DNA of 64,000 nucleotides from Sipunculus nudus (taxonomy: Eukaryota > Annelida > Sipuncula > Golfingiida > Sipunculidae). Position 1 is the stretch's first letter. The number at the start of each line of letters is the position of its first letter. The stretch is from NCBI GenBank assembly GCA_026874595.1, contig CM049313.1:59169159-59233158 (forward strand). Reading direction: 5' to 3'. The notes beneath the pieces are model-generated. The model worked only from the letters and a program-made list of their open reading frames with translations, was not told the DNA's origin and did no database searches. Of the stretch, positions 56,870 to 64,000 are shown in pieces. The translations under genes and the position numbers were made by a program.

Positions 56870-57660
56870 TCATTGATCATACACCAATGGTCCTCTCCTT
56901 CCATCCTTAATTGTATTTATTTTTAGTAACACAGCTGAGTGGTCAGTATTCACAGCAGGTATAATTTCACAACTTGTAACATGTGACTGTATTTCATTCG
57001 ATATAAAAAAGTAATCTAAGCGTCTCTGAATAAGAGGTGTTACTGAACGCAAAGTATACCCCTTAGAGTCATCATGTTTAATACGCCATATATCACACAA
57101 GTTTAAAGCAACAGTTATACTTAATATTTTCTTAACAGAATTATGCTTAATAACCAATCTTCCGCCATCGGCATCCTTTTAAGTTAAATGTACATTGAAA
57201 TCCCCACCCCACATAACTTCAACAACAGAACGCTTTTCAATTTCAAAATGTTTTCAAAAATAATATCATAAAATTTGACCTGTTGGCTTTCGTTATTTGG
57301 TGCATAGGTGTTAACAAGAATACATTGTAAACCCTCAATTTCACATTTAATAATTATGTATCTGCCCTCGGTATCTATCAACAGTTACTTATCATATTCT
57401 TTAAAATCAATATTTTTCCCAACAAGTATACATACACCACGTGAATTGTTTGTCCCATGGGACAAACACATTGAACCTCGCCATTGCTTAGACCAGGATA
57501 TTTCATCATGTTGTTCACTATGACATTATTGTAAAAAAAAACAAATTCCATTATATGAATTATTTTTTACCATCCAATTGAACACCTGTCTTCTTTTCAT
57601 ATAATTCCTTATTCCTCTTACATTTAAAGAGAGGATTTGAAAGTTAGTATCACTTAACAC
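56870..57660 (-). pseudogene. LINE-A, APE-type endonuclease domain
   Basis: Pieces in order on the minus strand: LSLNVRGIRNYMKRRQVF, SHGTNNSRGVCILVGKNIDF, GRYIIIKCEIEGLQCILVNT and YAPNNE, then GNFNVHLT. Last is RRLDYFFIS...AVNTDHSAV (56870-57157). These correspond to the N-, middle and SDHS-like C-terminal motifs of the exonuclease-endonuclease-phosphatase fold. Stops and shifts separate the pieces. Confidence 0.85.
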
Positions 57661-57845
57661 TATTTAATATATTTTTCAATTCTTTCTGTAACGTATAATC
57701 AGTATAACCCTTCACTTGCTCAGTGAATATATGTGTGTTTGGTGGGAGCAAAAATGTAATTAACACAAAAACATACAACATTACAAGTAACATGAACATG
57801 ATACATAATTCCAGGTCATTTTTAGGCCTGGCAGTATCTGTTACA

Positions 57846-58070
57846 TTACATTGTTTCAGGTAAAAATGGTAACTGTTCTGATTCCCTATACCTCACAGTG
57901 CGCACATCTCCATTCAAGTCTTTGATAAAGACTTTCCCATCACACGTCCAAGCTTCTTGAACCCTGGGATTGTTTTTTACTCTGTTATATAATTCATATA
58001 TTTCCTTGCACAGATCATCAATCATAACAATTCCAGTTCCTTTTAAATTCCGTCTCTCTCTCATTATATC
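57846..58070 (-). pseudogene. LINE-A, ORF1 C-terminal fragment cut by the Gypsy LTR
   Basis: The frame reads DIMRERRNLKGTGIVMIDDL, YELYNRVKNNPRVQEAWT and CDGKVFIKDL, then a stop. The ..AWT.DGKV.VK.L pattern is the C-terminal end of LINE ORF1 proteins. The frame is open at its 5' side and is interrupted exactly where the LTR begins (58071). Confidence 0.75.
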
Positions 58071-59256
58071 TGTGACCGAACAAAGAGTCGTTGTTGAGGT
58101 CAGAGGTTATGTCATTTAATTAGCATGTTTTGTTATGGTAACTACCACTAGGTTTTAGCTAGCGCCACTTGCTGGAGACGGTATTGTACTACTGCGCATC
58201 TTGTTTAGCGCAGGGCGGAAGCCAGCGTTCGTTCAGAAACCATGTGAAGACTTTTGGTCCAGGTCCGTAAATATTGTTTTAATCCCAGGTTAGTATTTAA
58301 TGTCAGCACTTCTAGGATAGTCCGCGCATGTAAAACAGTTGTTTTCTTACTATTGACGCTAGTTCAGGCTGTCAACACCAGTTTGTTAATAGTAAATTCA
58401 TGTTTTAGTCCTGAGCTGTTGTATTCACATCGCGCGTGAATGATGTTGTGTTATTTGCTGATTATATTGATGTGCATTGCTAAATATACTTTATTATTCT
58501 ACGGATATATTGGTTTTACAAGGGAAGTAACCCTATATAATATATTTGAAACCAGACTTAGCCTGTGTAAACCTTTGAGTATGGCATGTCTGCCAGGCAT
58601 AAGTAAAACCATGACGTATCCCGAGTTTGCCCTAACTGAAGTGAATGCTAAACGTTCCATTTGCGTACTTTCGTTTAAATCCTACACGATAGGTGTCAGC
58701 ATTTTCGTTTGTCAGATGAACAGATTATCGCTCGCCGTAGTTTAACTGCTGTTATTGTTCACCAAGTGTAAATTTGATATTATTTTCACTCAGTAAAGTG
58801 AGACGTGGTTTATAAAACCGGAATTATATTCTTTATTGTATTTTGTGCTTAGGATAGCCTTCAGTATGCTATTATTTGAGGAATGAAACAGTTTTATTGT
58901 CTATAAGTTGTAAATAACTAAAGTTATCATTGTTTAGGCTGAAGAGTAAACAAGGAGGTTATGTCTCAAACCCGTGTTTGACTGTGCTTCTATGGTTAAG
59001 CATACTAAGTTTGTCATGTTATCCTGATATTGTAATATGTTACAACCAGGTAATTTTATACTGAAACATGTGGTGATTTTAATTTTCTTTTGTTGCCAGG
59101 ACTTAACCAGCCAACAGAGGGCCGTGTTACAAGCTGCTGCGCTTCCAGAGCCAGCCACCCTTTTTTGTTATTGTTGTAATCCTTTGTGTTATGATGAACA
59201 CGAATAAACTGTTATTAAACAGTGCAGCCTTTGGTGTCTTGGCCTGACCGGTCACA
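58071..59256 (+). mobile_element. 5' LTR of a Ty3/Gypsy retrotransposon
   Basis: 1186 bp bounded by TGTGACCG and CGGTCACA, an 8-bp inverted pair with the canonical TG...CA ends. A TATATAA word lies at about 58533 and a polyadenylation signal AATAAA at 59203-59208, about 50 bp before the end. It sits inside LINE-A ORF1. The 3' LTR is beyond the window, so the target duplication (expected to copy ATATC before 58071) cannot be checked. Confidence 0.85.
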
Positions 59257-59258
59257 GC

Positions 59259-59278
59259 TTTTGGTGGCAGCGGTGGGA
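59259..59278 (+). other. Candidate primer-binding site
   Basis: TTTTGGTGGCAGCGGTGGGA follows the LTR within a few bases and contains the TGG expected to pair with a tRNA 3' CCA. The tRNA was not identified. Confidence 0.5.
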
Positions 59279-60600
59279 TTGGCTGCAGGATTAAAGGGTG
59301 GCTGGTATGGTGTGTATCCTATGGACAAAGGATCGAGAACCAGCATGGATTTCCTGGGACTGTGATCATTTAATTTGCTGGTGGGCAAGGATAATGCCCT
59401 GTGATACACTGTGAACATTGATGATTCTTGATTCAGTTGCTGATCCGGTTTACTGACATTACTGTTTAATCCAGTCATCGATTGTATGGACAGTGTTATG
59501 TTCATAGATGGTATGGACAGTGTCATGTGTTTAACATACCATTGGTGTAAACTACATTGCATACTAAGCTATATGCTGCATTGGTGCCATGTGAGTGCAT
59601 CTGGTGGTGGATGCCTGTGTTGTTGGGGATGAGGAACCCTGATGTTGTGGACAACCCCATGGGCCATGGACTGGATCCGGCATGGTTTGACTTTCTCCCA
59701 GTATGGACTGTTGGTTAGCTGAGTATGTTAACCATTACAAGGAAGAATTTGGGCCATTTCATTAAAGATTTATGGAACATGAACTGTTTTAAAACTATTG
59801 TGTTGCATGGATGATTCAACATCAACACAGTATTAATATTCACTAATACGGACAGTCAGTGTTATTGAGAACAGCTGATATAAACTGTCATGCAGAAGGA
59901 CTTCATGCATTTTATTTAGTATCACTTGGAATTTGGAACTGTTGCAGACTGACTGTGGTCATCAGACTGATTGTTGCCTGTGTTGATACTGACATATATA
60001 TTTTTGATGATGTATATGCTTAGATTATATGAACAGCACTATTGAGAGCCATTTGGTTGTTACTGTCGTTCATGTTTATTGATGGCTGAGTTTTTTATTT
60101 GATTGTAGGAGGTATTTCTTGCAACCAGGTAAGGTGTTGCTGAGTGTTGAGCGTTATGATATTGTATATTTTATGGCATGTGTATCCTGTGAATTGAGAC
60201 CAATTGTGAGTCAACAAAGAGAAACAGTAGAGTACCCTGTTTGATATTGATGCGTGATTCTACATGTTCATGCTATGTTCATTTGATTATGTTTCCATAT
60301 ATTGTACTGTTTGAAGTAGTTGACCTACTACTGTTTGATGATAGTCATTGATAGTTAACCATGTATAACTATGTTGTTTGAACTCGCGGAGCAGTGAGAG
60401 GTATCAGAATGGTAACTATGGGCCTTATTCAACAGATTGGTAAGTAGTATTGCGTATGATGCATATTGATATGATGTATATTTGATACAGATGCATACAG
60501 GTCCATTGTGGTTATACTCATGCATATTTTAAGTGTTACATTGATGATAATATTTTGTGTATTTGGGCAACTGTTGCTTAGTGCTAGCATATGTACCACT
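59279..60600 (+). other. Long untranslated leader of the Gypsy element
   Basis: About 1.3 kb between the primer site and gag with no long open frame. It presumably holds the packaging signal. In-frame ATGs at 60520 and 60544 would add a hydrophobic extension and are less likely starts than 60601. Confidence 0.6.
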
Positions 60601-63600
60601 ATGGGTGAAGAAGAGAAAAACTTACCTCGTGTTGTATACACACACCGTAAGCTGTCACGATTTAATGGTGATAGGGACAGTTTTGATGACTGGGAAGTTG
60701 AAGCGCGTACTGCTTTAGAGGTCCAGGGTATTCAGGGTAAGGCCGCCGCTGAGTTCCTATTGGCACATTTAGAAGGTGTTGCCAGAAATGAGGTCAAGTT
60801 CACTCCAGAAGCTGAGCGTGATGATCCAGCAAAGGTATTTGATATACTTAGTGAGGCTTTTGGTGATAGACATTCTAGCGACCAGCTTTTGGATAAGTTT
60901 TATAATAGACAACAACAAGAGGGTGAGACAATTAGAGAATTCTCACACGGACTCATGTCACTGTTAGAAAATGCATGTAAAAAAGATGAGACTTGTGTCG
61001 CAAACAAAGATCGTGTACTTCGCGGTAGGTTCGCAGAAAAAGTGCTAGATAGTAGATTACGCCGTGATTTGGTGCGATATAATTCCGAGAAGGCAGACTT
61101 AACATTTCGACAGTTGCGAGCCAAAGCCATTGAGTGGAGTGAGGAGGAAGTAACTTCTCAACCTAGGGGTCAGGCTCACGTGACCGAGGTTACATCCCAG
61201 CCAAGGGGAGCGGCGAAAGTAGACACTGTTGATTTGTCCCGAGGTCAGGATGAAGGGATGGAGAAAACACTTTGTAGAGTACTAGATGCGCTTGATCAGC
61301 AAGCAAGGGTGCAGACTCAGTTGTTAGAGCAGCAACAGAAATTATTCCAGATGGTTTTGGATTCCAAGAGTAGTGCCCCACCACAGAGGCGCGATGAAGG
61401 TTTCGCTAGGAGACAACCACAGAGAGACTATCGCAGAATTAATATGAGAGAGGTTGAGTGCCACCGTTGTCATAAGTTAGGTCATTTTGCGAGAAATTGT
61501 TCAGAGAAACTGACAGTCAATGAAAGTAGTGGTCCTCCAACAGATAGTCCCAGACAAGCAGACAGTTCCAGTACGTCAACCAATGTATTCACTGAAGGAG
61601 GTGGTGTTGGGACTGACATAATAGACAAAGCAGTCGGAAGTCGACCTGTGGTAACTGCCAGAATTGCAGGAGTGCCTGTAAAATGCTTGATCGATACCAG
61701 GTCACAGGTGACAACTCTTAGTGAAGAGGTATTTCAACAGAGTATACGTTCTCAGAGCGGAAAACCGATGGAAGTAGGACAATGGCTTACGCTTCGGGCA
61801 GCCAATGGATTAGAGGTGCCTTATACAGGATTAGTTATTGCCAGAGTGGAAGTCGGCAATAATACAGTTGAGGAGGCAGGCATGTTAATTGTCAAGTCTA
61901 CCCCCGAAACCAAGGAGAAGCTACAGCAGGTTCCGGGAGTGTTGGGGACAAATGTGCTGTCTCATTTACCAGGTTTTGACAGTCTCAAGTTAGACGAGAT
62001 TACAACAGCGCCACCTAGGAGTGGGTTTGTTAAATTGGCCAGTTGTTCTGAGATATTAGTGCCATCGAGATGCAAGTGTATTTTGCCAGTAAGGGGCCCA
62101 ACCACATGGCAAGGAGACGCTATGGTGGAACCATTAAAAGGTGTTTCAACATTGGTCCAGCCTACACTTATGAACTTTTCAACAGGTATTTCAGAGATCC
62201 AAGCTGTAAACCTTAGTGACAGAGAAATACGACTGAAGCCCAACACACGGCTTGGTGTTATATCTGCGGCAATGGAGATAATACCCACAACGGAACCTTT
62301 AAGGATTGAACAAGTCGATGAGGAGATACAGGTCTCTGGTAGACTGAAGAAAGACCATGCAGGTGATTTGCCGAAAGTAGATCTGTCTGACTTCAGAGGC
62401 ACAGATGAGGAGCGACAAAAACTGGAGGCTCTATTGATGAAACACTCGAAAGTATTTCTGCGAGAGGGAGAGCAGTTACCTTGCACTGATTCCATCCAAC
62501 ACCGTATCAAGCTTGAAGACGATGAACCAGTGCAACAGACATATAGGCGCATTCCACCTCAACTCTGGAGTGAGGTGAAGGAGCATTTGAAGGATCTTGA
62601 AAGGAGAGGCATTATTCGAGAGAGCCAGTCTGATTTCGCATCGCCTATCGTCCTAGTCCGCAAAAAGACAGGAGATCTCAGAATATGCGTAGATTATCGT
62701 CGCTTGAATAAAAAGGTCAGGAGGGATGCTTTTCCCCTTCCTCGAGTGGAGGAATGTTTAGAGGCCATGTCAGGTGCAACCTTGTTCTCGACATTAGATT
62801 TGGCCTCGGCCTACAGTCAGATTCCAGTAGCAGAAGAGGACATTCATAAGACCGCATTTATTACGCCAATGGGGCTGTGGGAACATCTTCGCATGCCGTT
62901 TGGTCTGTCGAACTCGCCAGCGACGTGGCAGAGGCTGATGAGCCGAGTCTTTCGAGAGGATATTCTGGAAATTTTGTTGGTGTATCTTGACGATATCATT
63001 GTTTTTAGTTCTACGTTTGACCAACACCTCGAGCGTTTGGATCTTGTTTTGACTAGACTTGCTGCACACGGACTGAAGCTCAAGGGTGAGAAGTGTCATT
63101 TCTGTAAGGAGAGTGTGACATTCTTAGGTCATATTGTTACCAAAGATGGTGTTAGACCAGATCCGGAGAAGATTAGTGTAGTGTCCGAATGGCCAGTTCC
63201 AGAGACGTTGAGGGGACTGAGGTCATTTTTAGGTTTTGCGGCATACTACAGTCGTTTTGTGCCTGGATTTTCCCGTTTGGCCAAGCCCCTACATACATTA
63301 GTTGCTCAGGTAATCAACCGAAGGAAACAAACGAAACGCGTGAAAGAGTCGTCACTCTCAGATGTTTGGACTTCAGAGCATAACCAGGCATTTGTGAAGC
63401 TGAAGGATGCACTAACCAGTGATCTACTGCTGGGGTACCCCGATTTCTCCAGTGAATTTGTCTTAGAGACTGACGCGTCATTTGCAGGTTTGGGAGCTGT
63501 TTTGAGCCAGGTGCAGGAAGGCAAGAAGCGAGTTATTGCCTACGCAAGTCGTAGTTTGAGAGGAAGTGAGAAAAATGCCTCCAATTACAGTTCGAAGAAG

Positions 63601-64000
63601 TTGGAGTTGCTTGCTTTAAAGTGGGCCGTATGTGACCGTTTTCGGGAATATCTACAGGGAAGCTCTTTTACAGTTGTAACGGATAATAATCCACTCACTT
63701 ATTTGATGTCAAAGTCCAAGTTACCGGCGTTAGAGCAACGATGGGCCTCAGCCTTGGCAGGATTCTCATTCAAGATCAAGTATAGGCCTGGCACACATAA
63801 TTCCAACGCGGACGGTTTATCCCGACAAGAGTCAAGGCCATGGGAGATCAATGAGCCGAGTAAGGATCAGGAGGTAGAAACCACTTCAGCGTTGGCCAGT
63901 CTGTTACAGAATACCAACGTTCCGCTTGAGTTACAGAAAGGTGTTTGGGAAGAGAGAGGCTTCCAGGAACCCAAACAAGTGCAACTAGATAAGTTACAGG
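60601..64000 (+). CDS. Ty3/Gypsy gag-pol polyprotein, open at the window end
   Basis: A single frame of 1133 codons without a stop. The start is ATG 60601 (MGEEEKNLPR). Gag is about residues 1-300, with FNGDRDSFDDWEVEARTALE, LRRDLVRYN and a CCHC zinc knuckle C287-x2-C290-x4-H295-x4-C300. The aspartic protease is around residue 365 (CLID365TRSQVTTLS), where the usual Gly of DT/SG is Arg. RT has LDLASAYSQIPV and YLDD (D797/D798), then FLGFAAYYSRFVPGFSRLAK. RNase H has ETDASFAGLGAVLSQ (D958), VTDNNPL and GTHNSNADGLSR. Integrase and the 3' LTR must lie beyond the window. Gag and pol share one frame with no stop or shift between them. The long intact frame suggests recent activity of the family, although this copy may lack protease function. 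Confidence 0.95.
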   Translation, partial: MGEEEKNLPRVVYTHRKLSRFNGDRDSFDDWEVEARTALEVQGIQGKAAAEFLLAHLEGVARNEVKFTPEAERDDPAKVFDILSEAFGDRHSSDQLLDKFYNRQQQEGETIREFSHGLMSLLENACKKDETCVANKDRVLRGRFAEKVLDSRLRRDLVRYNSEKADLTFRQLRAKAIEWSEEEVTSQPRGQAHVTEVTSQPRGAAKVDTVDLSRGQDEGMEKTLCRVLDALDQQARVQTQLLEQQQKLFQMVLDSKSSAPPQRRDEGFARRQPQRDYRRINMREVECHRCHKLGHFARNCSEKLTVNESSGPPTDSPRQADSSSTSTNVFTEGGGVGTDIIDKAVGSRPVVTARIAGVPVKCLIDTRSQVTTLSEEVFQQSIRSQSGKPMEVGQWLTLRAANGLEVPYTGLVIARVEVGNNTVEEAGMLIVKSTPETKEKLQQVPGVLGTNVLSHLPGFDSLKLDEITTAPPRSGFVKLASCSEILVPSRCKCILPVRGPTTWQGDAMVEPLKGVSTLVQPTLMNFSTGISEIQAVNLSDREIRLKPNTRLGVISAAMEIIPTTEPLRIEQVDEEIQVSGRLKKDHAGDLPKVDLSDFRGTDEERQKLEALLMKHSKVFLREGEQLPCTDSIQHRIKLEDDEPVQQTYRRIPPQLWSEVKEHLKDLERRGIIRESQSDFASPIVLVRKKTGDLRICVDYRRLNKKVRRDAFPLPRVEECLEAMSGATLFSTLDLASAYSQIPVAEEDIHKTAFITPMGLWEHLRMPFGLSNSPATWQRLMSRVFREDILEILLVYLDDIIVFSSTFDQHLERLDLVLTRLAAHGLKLKGEKCHFCKESVTFLGHIVTKDGVRPDPEKISVVSEWPVPETLRGLRSFLGFAAYYSRFVPGFSRLAKPLHTLVAQVINRRKQTKRVKESSLSDVWTSEHNQAFVKLKDALTSDLLLGYPDFSSEFVLETDASFAGLGAVLSQVQEGKKRVIAYASRSLRGSEKNASNYSSKKLELLALKWAVCDRFREYLQGSSFTVVTDNNPLTYLMSKSKLPALEQRWASALAGFSFKIKYRPGTHNSNADGLSRQESRPWEINEPSKDQEVETTSALASLLQNTNVPLELQKGVWEERGFQEPKQVQLDKLQ

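Noticed and set aside
61962-62552. 196-codon minus-strand frame opposite gag-pol
   Set aside because: Antisense of a continuous, domain-bearing Gypsy frame; no similarity of its own.

Overview
The window looks like AT-rich, repeat-dense nuclear DNA of an invertebrate animal. I think a lophotrochozoan, probably a bivalve mollusc, is most likely. The reasons are an intron-containing hnRNP M-type gene, many foldback/MITE-like repeats, tyrosine-recombinase and Ty3/Gypsy retroelements, several LINEs, GGAC-type microsatellites and frequent poly(G)/poly(C) tracts. The species assignment is inference. I see no prokaryotic gene organisation, no CRISPR array and no rRNA.

Layout. 1-11.7 kb: non-coding DNA with tandem and interspersed repeats, probably including the 3' UTR of the gene that follows. 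11.74-20.50 kb, minus strand: ten coding exons of an hnRNP M/MYEF2-like RNA-binding protein with three RRM domains. All introns are GT-AG and all exon phases join. The first coding exon(s) lie upstream (higher coordinates) and were not found. 20.5-28.2 kb: probable intron/5' flank with a duplicated block carrying palindromic X-box-like sites, a three-unit 180-bp repeat element, and a GC-richer island with an 18-bp palindrome. 28.24-31.56 kb: a 3.3-kb non-autonomous DNA transposon with 32-bp inverted ends and a 10-bp target duplication. Inside it is a three-way-junction RNA motif that partly resembles a hammerhead ribozyme. 34.89-39.14 kb: an almost intact Ngaro/DIRS-type tyrosine-recombinase retrotransposon with split direct repeats (A1-ORFs-B1-A2-B2). 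41.85-42.98 kb: an element whose ends carry palindromic minisatellites. 43.0-43.9 kb: a 3' fragment of a CR1-like LINE. 44.5 kb: a short, possibly MULE-related ORF. 49.37-53.36 kb: a 5'-truncated L1/Tx1-like LINE (minus) split by a 1.65-kb foldback transposon, whose empty site can be read exactly. 53.87-58.07 kb: a second, decayed L1/Tx1-like LINE (minus) with ORF1 C-terminus, endonuclease and RT. It is cut by a Ty3/Gypsy element: 5' LTR 58071-59256, leader, then a gag-pol frame from 60601 that is still open at the window end.

The only convincing host gene is the hnRNP M homologue. Everything else recognisable is mobile DNA at different stages of decay, with at least two clear nestings (foldback in LINE; Gypsy in LINE). 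The strongest candidates for something new are the Ngaro-like element, with its unusual ORF1/ORF2 translation layout, and the foldback families whose arms are minisatellites.
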